The notes under the pieces: model-generated
The model's input: only the letters and a program-made list of their open reading frames with translations
What the model was told of the DNA's origin: nothing
Database searches by the model: none
In this document: piece after piece, positions 24,937-33,136 of the stretch
How the letters are laid out: each line of letters opens with the position of its first letter
Numbering within the stretch: the first letter of the stretch is position 1
Origin: UBA4729 sp038236865
Lineage (GTDB): Bacteria > Patescibacteriota > Saccharimonadia > Saccharimonadales > UBA4665
DNA length: 51,926 bases
NCBI GenBank assembly: GCA_038236865.1
Contig: JBBRZI010000005.1
Location: 1-51,926, forward strand
Reading direction: 5' to 3'
Translations under genes and position numbers: made by a program

Positions 24937-25100
24937 GGGGCGCTCCTTAAAACACTACCAGATAACTTGCTCGGACAAGTACAAATTAAAAGTTCTACTT
25001 GGCGTATACCTGCTTTGATTATAGCAAACTCACTAGCCTATGTAGCCGAAATTAAACCAACAATAGACTGACAACCGTATTTTGTCGGTCGCTAGTCGGT

Positions 25101-25210
25101 AAACAGAAGGCAGAATGCAGAATGCAGCATGAAAAATAGAGATTAGCATCTCCCCACACCTGACTATTATCCTGCTCTCTATTCTGCATTCTGCATTCTG
25201 CCTTCTGCCT
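25101..25210. repeat. Inverted GCAGAAT / ATTCTGC heptamer arrays
   Basis: GGCAGAATGCAGAATGCAG (25106-25124) and the inverse ATTCTGCATTCTGCCTTCTG stretch (about 25180-25208) are separated by about 55 bp and can pair. They lie upstream of the vWA gene. Confidence 0.8.
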
Positions 25211-25227
25211 TGTTCTAGGCTCCAGGA

Positions 25228-25355
25228 AAATCTATGGGCGGAGCTATCATATCCAACAACCTGTGTCAGAATGACATAGTCCGCATCATTACACCGTCTT
25301 TAATAGAATACCCCTAGATTTAACCCCTATGTGACATGACCCAGCCAATGGATTT
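25228..25355. mobile_element. MITE-like element with imperfect inverted ends, copy 2
   Basis: The left end AAATCTATGGGCGGAGC and the ATATCCAACAA interior match the element at 4582-4653. The right end CCAATGGATTT mirrors the left end. It is flanked on both sides by CATTCTGCCTTCTGCCTTG-type heptamers, which may represent the insertion target. Confidence 0.55.
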
Positions 25356-25357
25356 TT

Positions 25358-25389
25358 ATTCTGCATTCTGCATTCTGCCTTCTGCCTTG
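25358..25389. repeat. ATTCTGC heptamer array touching a stop codon
   Basis: Four units of ATTCTGC/CTTCTGC end directly at the stop codon of the FHA-kinase gene (25390). Confidence 0.8.
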
Positions 25390-28300
25390 TTAATGCAGCG
25401 ATGGGTCTTTTTGCGGTTTGATAGAGTAGACCAACTGAACCAGGTTTTTCCGAATGGCCTCGCGGTCGCCGATTAAGTTAAGCCGGTTCAAATCTTCGAG
25501 CAAAGCCGAAACGGTTTGGTAACGTTGGGACTGCTCCGACTTGAGGCACTTGCGACGGATGTCCTTTAGCTTGGTAATTTCGCCGCCCGTATCAGGCCGA
25601 ATAATGGGGGTTGCCACTGCGGTTGGGCCAGAATTCTGCCCGGTTTGGGCCGGATAGCTTTCCTGCTGTTCCTGGTTGACCGTCTCGGCCCGCTGCGGCA
25701 CATCCATCAATTCCGACCGAGGTCGCCCCATTGCATCCTGGGTATTCGGCTCGTCCATCAATTCCTGGGGTAAGCCGGTCGAGCTTTCGCTCAGATGATA
25801 GATCAACATCCCAACCGAGAAAATATCGGTAGCTTGATTGACAAAGCGCAGACCGACCTTGCTACTCAGTTCTGGCGCGGCATACTGCTTGTTGAGGAAT
25901 TGAGGAGCTTTTTCGTTGATCCGGGTAGCAATCCCGAAATCGGTCAGCCAGATTTTGCCGTCCCGGTCGATCATAACGTTGCCACTGGACACGTCACAAT
26001 GGGCCAGCCCCAAATTAGCGTGGACAAAGCCCAATGCGTTTAACAACTCGGCAATGATATAGGGGGTCAGACCTGGGATCAAGCCTTGCGTATTGATAAT
26101 CTCGCGCAAAGTTACCCCATCGATATAATCCATTATGTAGTAAGAAACGCCCAGTTGCTTAATCTCGCCCCACTTTTTGGCGCTAACGATCCCGTATTGG
26201 TAAGCGTTCGGACTGCTGTTGATCTGCTGCATAATGGACTTTTCTTCATTGAAAGAGCGCCGGTACTGGTCTTTGGAATGAACCTTTTCGGGGCGCGGGA
26301 TTTTCAAGGCGTAATATTTTTGCTCTTGTTTGTGCTTACACCGGTAGACCAGTCCCATCCCCCCGCCCAAAGGCGTTTCATCAATCGCGTAATCTTTTAG
26401 TTCGCTTTCGTGAACCAAATTTTGTAATTCTACCCGCGTATCATAGAGCCGGAAGACGCTATCGCCAAGTTGAAAACCATCGCCTAAGCGTAGCGGAACG
26501 CTTTTCTCACCGATCCGCCGTCCTTTTTCCCGGCTGATCTCCTGTTCGCCTTCCAGGAAAACCCCGTTGCGGCTGTTCAAATCGCGAATTTCAATCGCCG
26601 AGTTGGTCAGTTGGAGCAAGGCGTGGGGAGTGGAGATACGGGTGTCCCCATCGTAGAGGCGTTCGTTGCCCCGCTTAACACTGAGTTCGACTACCGGGAT
26701 TTTGGAGCGTGAGATAATCCAGCGATTGGCGCGGGAGAGGTCAAAGGTTTGCTGTCCACCCCGGTCGCCCTCAGAGACCAGCTTTTTATCGCGCCAGTAG
26801 TAGATAAAGCGGGCCGAGCCAAACCGCAATCGTACCAGCCCGTTTTCGTCCGGGACGAGCTTAAAATCGCGTCGTTTGGGTGAGATACGGCCCTCACTTT
26901 TTAACAAATCGGTATCCTGGAGCGGGTGGTTGAGGACGAAAGTACCGTTAGCGCTATTAAGGTCGGTAATATACAACTGAAGCCGGTCTTGCTTGTCGCG
27001 GAATTCCAAAATAGCGTGAGGGGCGCTGATCGTCGGGTGGCGCAATTCAAGAATGTGCAGACTGCCCCGGCTGAGAATAACACGGGAACTGGTCGGGTCG
27101 ATCTCAAAGCCGCCGTTGCGTCCGGCCAGTTTGAGCTTCTCTTCGTATTCTTTGTTGTTCTCGACCTTGAGCAAGACTGTGCCTTTGCGTTCTTCGACCA
27201 GAGCTTGCGGGCTATTCAAAGCATTCGGCGACAGATTGAGAACGTCATCCGTATTAGCCGGATCATCATCGGGGGAGGCGGGCGGAGGAGCTTGATCGGG
27301 CCGCTTGCCGTTATTACGCTGCTCGTTCACGCGAATAGTACGCCCGGCCTCCGCCTTGTTGCCGTTAGGGTCAAAATCGTCGCCATATTCAGTATCACCC
27401 TGCTGAAGGCTGTATTTACCCTGCACCTGGGGTATACCACCCACTGGTGGGATATAGGGCCGCGAGACCTGGTTGATCGGTGGCTGGTTATAAGGTTGGT
27501 TCGGGCGGGCTGGATTGATATTTAGGTTGGGTTGACCGTAAGGGGGCAGTGACTGACCCTGCTCCACTCTGACCTGAGCGTCTTTTGGCTGCTGCAAAGC
27601 CGCGATAAGCTGCTCTTTATCACGGTTATTCTTGATTAGCACCACCACAAGAATTGCGATCAGCAGCAGCACGATCACACCCGTACCGATCAGCAAGATC
27701 AGGGTCGTATTATTGCCGGTGTCGCTGTTAATAAGGCCGACGCTGTTGCCGGGCGTGGGGGCGACGGTAGGTACGGCAGCAGTAGCCGACCCGGTAGTAG
27801 TAGCGCCGGTCGTGGCTGCCACTGTAGTAGCTGCGCTCGTCGTGGTGGCAATAGCGGTGGTCGCGCTGGTCGCTGAACCGCGGAAAAATTCGGCATCTGG
27901 CTTAAAGCTGCCAATGTCGGCGGTAAAGAATTTGCTCAGTTCCTCAAAGCTCAAATTGCCCAGCGCCATCCATAAACCGAGTTGAACGGCGTTGTCACCG
28001 GCGGTGCGATTGCGCTGAGTGGCCCGGCCCAGGACTTCGGCGGCGGTTTTGGAGGCGGCGTTATTGTCCAGAGCTTGCACATTAAAATTGATCGCTTTAC
28101 CGGCAGCCGTTTTGCCGCCCTGCCCCAAATTGCCCAGGTAGGCCGACAGATCGAGCGTCACTTCTTTGCCCGGTTCCAAATTGTATTGAGCGCCGACCAG
28201 CACCAAATCGTAATATTTTTCTTTGTCCTGGTTGGGGGTCAGGATCGTACCTGGCTTGACGACCAGGGTAACGGCCTGGCTGGATTGTTTATTGGCTACG

Positions 28301-28515
28301 GTCAGTCGGGCATAGGGCTGGACTTCGTTGCCGACCAGTAGCTTGAGATCGACCAGACTGCTATTGGCATTATCCAGGCTGGTCGAGGTTCCACCAGTTT
28401 GTCCGGCCTGGGCAAAATAAAGCGGCCCAACCAGCCATAAGCTCAACCAAAGGCCGACCGCCAGAGCTATTTTCAAAAGGTTGGTAAGTTGTAAGCGCAA
28501 ATTAAAAGCAACCAT
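25390..28515 (-). CDS. Receptor-like protein: outside domain, TM, two FHA domains, Ser/Thr kinase
   Basis: A 1041-aa protein. A signal peptide or anchor (10-37, ending AQAGQ) precedes an outside beta domain (50-200) and an Ala/Thr linker; a TM helix spans about 269-295. Inside lie a Pro/Asn linker, FHA domain 1 (about 464-535, with ISAPHA and NSANGT), FHA domain 2 (about 593-690, with STPHA and NSRNG), and a C-terminal kinase. The kinase has the Gly loop LGGGMGLVY, Lys738 (YALKI), HCDVSSGN (839-846), TDFG (858-861) and APE (880-882). Cys replaces the Arg of HRD, a non-RD kinase that may not need activation-loop phosphorylation. Two FHA domains plus a kinase allow self-recruitment to phosphorylated partners. 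GAGGATC precedes the ATG. Confidence 0.9.
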   Translation of the reverse strand: MVAFNLRLQLTNLLKIALAVGLWLSLWLVGPLYFAQAGQTGGTSTSLDNANSSLVDLKLLVGNEVQPYARLTVANKQSSQAVTLVVKPGTILTPNQDKEKYYDLVLVGAQYNLEPGKEVTLDLSAYLGNLGQGGKTAAGKAINFNVQALDNNAASKTAAEVLGRATQRNRTAGDNAVQLGLWMALGNLSFEELSKFFTADIGSFKPDAEFFRGSATSATTAIATTTSAATTVAATTGATTTGSATAAVPTVAPTPGNSVGLINSDTGNNTTLILLIGTGVIVLLLIAILVVVLIKNNRDKEQLIAALQQPKDAQVRVEQGQSLPPYGQPNLNINPARPNQPYNQPPINQVSRPYIPPVGGIPQVQGKYSLQQGDTEYGDDFDPNGNKAEAGRTIRVNEQRNNGKRPDQAPPPASPDDDPANTDDVLNLSPNALNSPQALVEERKGTVLLKVENNKEYEEKLKLAGRNGGFEIDPTSSRVILSRGSLHILELRHPTISAPHAILEFRDKQDRLQLYITDLNSANGTFVLNHPLQDTDLLKSEGRISPKRRDFKLVPDENGLVRLRFGSARFIYYWRDKKLVSEGDRGGQQTFDLSRANRWIISRSKIPVVELSVKRGNERLYDGDTRISTPHALLQLTNSAIEIRDLNSRNGVFLEGEQEISREKGRRIGEKSVPLRLGDGFQLGDSVFRLYDTRVELQNLVHESELKDYAIDETPLGGGMGLVYRCKHKQEQKYYALKIPRPEKVHSKDQYRRSFNEEKSIMQQINSSPNAYQYGIVSAKKWGEIKQLGVSYYIMDYIDGVTLREIINTQGLIPGLTPYIIAELLNALGFVHANLGLAHCDVSSGNVMIDRDGKIWLTDFGIATRINEKAPQFLNKQYAAPELSSKVGLRFVNQATDIFSVGMLIYHLSESSTGLPQELMDEPNTQDAMGRPRSELMDVPQRAETVNQEQQESYPAQTGQNSGPTAVATPIIRPDTGGEITKLKDIRRKCLKSEQSQRYQTVSALLEDLNRLNLIGDREAIRKNLVQLVYSIKPQKDPSLH

Positions 28516-28535
28516 GAGTGATCCTCGTAACCAGT

Positions 28536-28642
28536 TAGAAATTAGAAATCAGAGATTAGAAATCAGAAATTAGAGATTAGTACGATTAGTACGATTAGAT
28601 AGGATGAACTCTGCCAGCTTTGATAATCGTAAATCGTAAATT
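28536..28642. repeat. GARATYA and TACGATT arrays
   Basis: Six 7-bp GAAATTA/GAAATCA/GAGATTA units (28536-28580) lie 20 bp upstream of the FHA-kinase start. ATCGTAA units (28625-28640) touch the stop codon of the preceding gene. Confidence 0.8.
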
Positions 28643-28644
28643 CC

Positions 28645-29634
28645 CTAGTTTCCAATTCGGAAGACAAAACTAGCTTCTCCGAGCTTGATTTTTAGGTTAT
28701 CGGTCAGTGTTATCGGCTTATCGGCGGTTTCGCCGGAGAGTGGTTTTCCTTCAACTTCGGTTCGACCTTCCCGCTTGTGATGGCTCAGGTCAAGCAGGAA
28801 CCAGTTACCGGCCTGATCTACAAAAAGCTGGGCGTGTGGGTTGGAGATCGTTTTGTATTTGTCGTTATAGGCCGGGTCAAGCTGGAGCGTCCCTTTGGTG
28901 CGCCCGATTACAATGTTGCTCTCTTTCAGTTCGTAAGACCCGCCCTTATCTTGATCGATCAGGTAGGCCAGTGGATTGTGGATCGAGCAGCGCCCGTTGA
29001 TCTTGGGTCGCCCGCACAGCCCGCAAACCTGCATGGCTTTGTTCATATCGCGGCTGAGTTCGTCCAGGGCCGGGTTATTTAGAATAGTGTTAATGTAGTA
29101 AGACTGGCGTAAGTCCTGGCTATAGAGCCGATAGTTAATCCAGCTAAAAAGCAGCCCCAGCAAAACCAGCAGCCCAACCAGCCATAATCGGCTAACCTTG
29201 AGCGACCCGATCTCGAAGCCGGGCCAACTGATCTGGGCCAGATAGATTGCACCAACCAGCCAGAGCAAGGCCGCTATTCCGTTCACCCATAACCCGACCA
29301 ACCAGGCCCAGTTTTTGCCCAGCATAAAGTTGGCGCTCCACAGCAAAAAGAAGAACCCAGCGGCAGCCCCTAAATAGGGCGTGTAGGCCGGTAGCTCAAG
29401 GCGACCCCGACTGTAAATCAACTCGATTATAAATTGGGCTGCCCCACGCAAACCCGGAAACCGAAAGACATCGTAGGCAATGCTGAACAGCCCGATAGAA
29501 AGCAGTGCCAGCCCCAAAATACCCCAAAAAGTGCCGACGCGCGTCCGCAACTTGCCGCCCTTTTTGGCTATCTTTTGACGCTCCTGGAACGGCGCTCCGG
29601 CGGCATATAGTTGTAGGTGTTTCAAATCGTTCAT
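28645..29634 (-). CDS. Four-TM membrane protein with C-terminal FHA domain
   Basis: A 329-aa protein with four hydrophobic helices (about 35-60, 90-115, 120-145 and 150-175), a short CGLCGRPKINGRCSIH segment that could hold zinc, and a C-terminal FHA domain (about 240-329) with VIGRTKGT, ISNPHAQ and DLSHHKREGRTEV. In this FHA domain the usual Asn of the NGT turn is absent, although Arg and His of the phosphate pocket are kept. It is encoded 16 bp after a PP2C gene and before the FHA-kinase gene. A membrane docking platform for phosphorylated cluster proteins is a reasonable guess. Confidence 0.8.
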   Translation of the reverse strand: MNDLKHLQLYAAGAPFQERQKIAKKGGKLRTRVGTFWGILGLALLSIGLFSIAYDVFRFPGLRGAAQFIIELIYSRGRLELPAYTPYLGAAAGFFFLLWSANFMLGKNWAWLVGLWVNGIAALLWLVGAIYLAQISWPGFEIGSLKVSRLWLVGLLVLLGLLFSWINYRLYSQDLRQSYYINTILNNPALDELSRDMNKAMQVCGLCGRPKINGRCSIHNPLAYLIDQDKGGSYELKESNIVIGRTKGTLQLDPAYNDKYKTISNPHAQLFVDQAGNWFLLDLSHHKREGRTEVEGKPLSGETADKPITLTDNLKIKLGEASFVFRIGN

Positions 29635-29650
29635 AGTGAGCTTGCTTCCT

Positions 29651-32600
29651 CTACTTTATAAATACTGTAGGTGGAACTGTAGTTGGTTTTGGCGCTGTCG
29701 TAGGTGTTGGTGGTACGGGCGTAGCTGTGGGCGGCGCTGGTGTAGCTGTAGGTGGTGCTGATGTAGGTGTTGGCGCGACCGTTGTAGGTGCTGTTGTAGT
29801 TGGCGCGACCGTATTCTGAGCGGCAGTTGTCGCTGGTGCTGCTGTTTTAGCTACTGGCGGCGCAGTTGGCAGTACTTGCTGAATAACCGTAGTTGGTACT
29901 GGTAGAGCCGTAGCTGTCGGAGGCGGGTTAAGGGTCGCCTCAATCGAAGCATACCGAGAGGTAGCCACCTCTAAACGATCCTGGACAATGCCCGGCCCTA
30001 AAGCCAGCTTGCGGGCCAGATCATACTGCGTTTTGGCCTTTTCCAGCGTTTGCTTCTGCTCCGGCGTTATAGCATTAACCGGCAGCTTTTCAAGTGGTAG
30101 GAACAGCGCATCGCCGTATTCGATGTAAGTATCGAGCAGCATCCGGGCGGCATTACCGCTTCGATAGGTCTTAGCGGTCGGGTCGCTTTGGGTTTTATCG
30201 TACAACTGGCGAAGTTGCTGGATAGCTTTATCCCACTCTTTAATCCGCTTGTTTTGCAGTCCGTCCCGGAAAAGGGTTTCAAGCTCTTGAAGTTTGGTAG
30301 CCTCTTCCTGTCCTTTAGTAAGCTCTTCCCGGATGTCTTTAGTACTAGCATCGTTGGGGTCAAGCTTGAGATCGTCTTTGGGCTTGAGGCACAGGCTGAA
30401 AGCGTTAAGGGCCAGGGTAGTCTCGCCCAGCAAAGCGTCAGGGGTTTTGCTGAGGTCGGCTTGCTCTACCTTAGTAACAAGGGTGGTTCCGTACTTACAA
30501 TAATTTAGGGTTTGCTCGCGCCTTATTACATCACCCGCACTCTGCATCAGGGTTGGTTCGGTCTTAACAATCTCGTCGTAGCCAAGCAAAGCCTCCTGAT
30601 ATTTTTCAGCCTTAGAAAGCGCTCTGGCAAGGTTGAGTTTAACTTCACTAGCCCGGTAAGTCGGGTTATTGGCCCGTAGAATAGCATACCTATTGGCGGC
30701 CTCCTGCCATTTACCCTGGGCGGCATCCGCTTCGGCCTGTTTGAAGAAGCCATCCAGGTCGGAGGGAGTTGGGATCGGTGCTAGAGTCGGAGTCGGGATC
30801 GGCGTAGCAGTGGGGACTGGCGCAAGCGTAGCGGTCGGCCCCGGCGTAAAGGTCGGGATCGGGGTAGGAGGGAGTGGTTGAGCTTGCAACGGGATGGAGG
30901 TTGGGACGGGTTGAGAAGGGTTCTGAGAACGGGATGGCGAAAGCAAAATAACGCCAGCTACTATAATAACCACCAGCAAGCCAATCAGCCCTGCTACGAT
31001 CCAAATAAGAGGTTTGATAGATTTAGACTTTATAACGGGCGCTGCGGCAGGTTTAGATTCCCGGCTTTTTTTAGCGGTGGGGAGCGGTCTATCTTCTATT
31101 TTGGGCGACGGGATTGAGATAGCCGAAGCAGAGAAGGCTGCCGGATTGGGAGTACGGTTGACTACTGTTTCGGTCTTGCTATCATAAAAATTAGGGGACA
31201 AGGGCGGGTTGACCGATAGTGACGGCCTGCTTAACCCCACCGGCGGTGGAACATTTGGCATAGCCGACACAGTGGGTGATTCGACAAGTCGAGTCGGTTG
31301 GTAGGCAGGCTTTTGGGCAGAGTAATCCTGTTCGGGCGGGACAGGCCGAAAAGCATCATCCTCGGCGCTGGTCGCACTCATATCTTTGCCAGAACCCAGC
31401 GTTCGCTTGAGATAATCAATTTGCCAATCGCGCTGCCTTAGCATGAAACGCAGCAATTCCTGAATATCCGGCTTCGACCCTAATTTGCGAAGTTCGTCGA
31501 TTTGCTTTTCCAGACCAAAATGCCAGCGTGAGAAAAAAGATTGGATCGTGGCCTGGGTAGCGTTTAACTCATCAAAATCGGCGGCTGAAAGCCCGGCCTC
31601 CTGCACCAGTTGGAGCAGGTTAGTCGGATGGGCGGGCGGGGTTTTGATGCTGCCTTGAGTGTTAGCCGAGAAAGGGTCAATCGTCAATAACAGCGTCTGC
31701 TTCTGATCGGTCAATACTCTGGACAGCTTTTGATTACTCGCCGCATTTACATTCGGCGTTTGTCCTTTTGGATTGCTAAAAGGATCATCCTGCTGATTTA
31801 AGGCATTGCTAAGGCTGATAAACTTGTCCTGCCAGGTTTTCAAATAAAGTCGGGCCTGGTTGTAGGCGGATTGAGCTTCTTCAAAGTCACCCGTAGTGAG
31901 GTTGTGGTAGACCAGCAAGCTTTGGAGCGCCCTGGTATTGAGAAAGAAATTCTCAGGCCCATCGACCTGCGAAGTACGTAAAACCTCCCAGGCTCGCTCT
32001 AGCGGCATACTCGCGCCGGAGGGGAGGGCATCCGACCCGCCGTCATCATCGTCAACATTATCATCGTTGGGGTCGGCTTCGACTCCTGGCTCATCTTCGC
32101 TATCGGCGTAATAAGCCGAGGGCAGGTTAAAGCCCTCAAATAGAGCGGTCGTATTGAGGTTATCGTTATATTCGGCGATGGTCTGCTCCCAGTACTTATA
32201 ATCGTAGGGGAGCAACCCCGTCTGGCTGCCTTTGTAATCGACCACCAACGCCGTCACGTTATCCCTGGCCCGTGTCCCAGTCAAGGTCGCGTGAATCAAC
32301 TGGTCGGTCAGCTCTTTGGGTGGATTAGCACGCAAGCTCATAAAATTGCGGAGCTGCTCCTGATCGAGCATCTCCCACAGACCGTCGGTGCAAAGCAGCA
32401 GGCGGTCGCCCGGTTCCAACTTGACCAGACCGAGGGTCGGCCTGACTTTTTCCCGGCTACCCAGCACCCTGGTAATAATATGGCGGCGCTTGTCGTGGGC
32501 CAGGTCTTCCGGGTTCATGCGGTTGAGGCGTACCAACTCGCGCCCGTATTCTTCTACCCAGGAGTGATCGGTAGTAAGTTTTTCAAGCTGGCGCTGGCGC

Positions 32601-33103
32601 GTGAACCGATATAAGCGGCTGTCCCCGACGTAGGCGTAAAGACAATAGCCATCGGGCAGTACGGTAGCGCAGATGATAGTCGTCCCGGCGGTTCTACCTC
32701 TGGGCTTGTCTTTGCTAAAAGCTTCGTAGACTTTGCGGTTAGCCCAGACTATCGAATAAACCAGCAGCTTAACCAGACCGTCTTTTTGCTGGGTGGTATC
32801 GACGAGCGAGCCATAAAAAGTTTCCTGAATTATCCGGCAAGCGTCCTGGCTGGCAAGTTCGCCTTTTTCGAGGCCACCCACCCCGTCCGCCACAATATAG
32901 AGCGCTCCACGCTGTGTATCGTTCGGTTCGGCCTCACTCACCCGGCTTGGCTCAGGCAGCAAAAAAGAGTCTTCCTGGTTAGGCTTGACCTTCCCGATGT
33001 CACTAGCGGCCCCGGCCTGCACCCAACTAATAGTCGAACCGACCCGGCCTGGCTGGGTTTGATTTGGTGATCTATCGGTATTCTCGACAGTACTGTCGGT
33101 CAT
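29651..33103 (-). CDS. Transmembrane PP2C-type phosphatase 1
   Basis: An 1150-aa protein. The PP2C domain (about 28-290) retains all metal motifs: SDIGKVKPNQEDS (Asp45), VADGVGG (Asp73), CTDGLWEM (Asp240) and DNVTALVV (Asp281), so it should be an active Mn/Mg-dependent Ser/Thr phosphatase. An acidic linker (335-360), a helical region with TPR character and a disordered stretch follow. One TM helix (698-722) leads to an outside TPR-like part (EAANRYAILRANNPTYRA) and an 80-residue Thr/Pro/Ala tail that could cross a cell wall or S-layer. The layout mirrors the kinase at 8638 (TPR plus Pro/Thr linker outside), suggesting both read related outside cues. Confidence 0.92.
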   Translation of the reverse strand: MTDSTVENTDRSPNQTQPGRVGSTISWVQAGAASDIGKVKPNQEDSFLLPEPSRVSEAEPNDTQRGALYIVADGVGGLEKGELASQDACRIIQETFYGSLVDTTQQKDGLVKLLVYSIVWANRKVYEAFSKDKPRGRTAGTTIICATVLPDGYCLYAYVGDSRLYRFTRQRQLEKLTTDHSWVEEYGRELVRLNRMNPEDLAHDKRRHIITRVLGSREKVRPTLGLVKLEPGDRLLLCTDGLWEMLDQEQLRNFMSLRANPPKELTDQLIHATLTGTRARDNVTALVVDYKGSQTGLLPYDYKYWEQTIAEYNDNLNTTALFEGFNLPSAYYADSEDEPGVEADPNDDNVDDDDGGSDALPSGASMPLERAWEVLRTSQVDGPENFFLNTRALQSLLVYHNLTTGDFEEAQSAYNQARLYLKTWQDKFISLSNALNQQDDPFSNPKGQTPNVNAASNQKLSRVLTDQKQTLLLTIDPFSANTQGSIKTPPAHPTNLLQLVQEAGLSAADFDELNATQATIQSFFSRWHFGLEKQIDELRKLGSKPDIQELLRFMLRQRDWQIDYLKRTLGSGKDMSATSAEDDAFRPVPPEQDYSAQKPAYQPTRLVESPTVSAMPNVPPPVGLSRPSLSVNPPLSPNFYDSKTETVVNRTPNPAAFSASAISIPSPKIEDRPLPTAKKSRESKPAAAPVIKSKSIKPLIWIVAGLIGLLVVIIVAGVILLSPSRSQNPSQPVPTSIPLQAQPLPPTPIPTFTPGPTATLAPVPTATPIPTPTLAPIPTPSDLDGFFKQAEADAAQGKWQEAANRYAILRANNPTYRASEVKLNLARALSKAEKYQEALLGYDEIVKTEPTLMQSAGDVIRREQTLNYCKYGTTLVTKVEQADLSKTPDALLGETTLALNAFSLCLKPKDDLKLDPNDASTKDIREELTKGQEEATKLQELETLFRDGLQNKRIKEWDKAIQQLRQLYDKTQSDPTAKTYRSGNAARMLLDTYIEYGDALFLPLEKLPVNAITPEQKQTLEKAKTQYDLARKLALGPGIVQDRLEVATSRYASIEATLNPPPTATALPVPTTVIQQVLPTAPPVAKTAAPATTAAQNTVAPTTTAPTTVAPTPTSAPPTATPAPPTATPVPPTPTTAPKPTTVPPTVFIK

Positions 33104-33136
33104 ATTCTCTGGCCTTATTTCCTTTGTACTTAAAAC

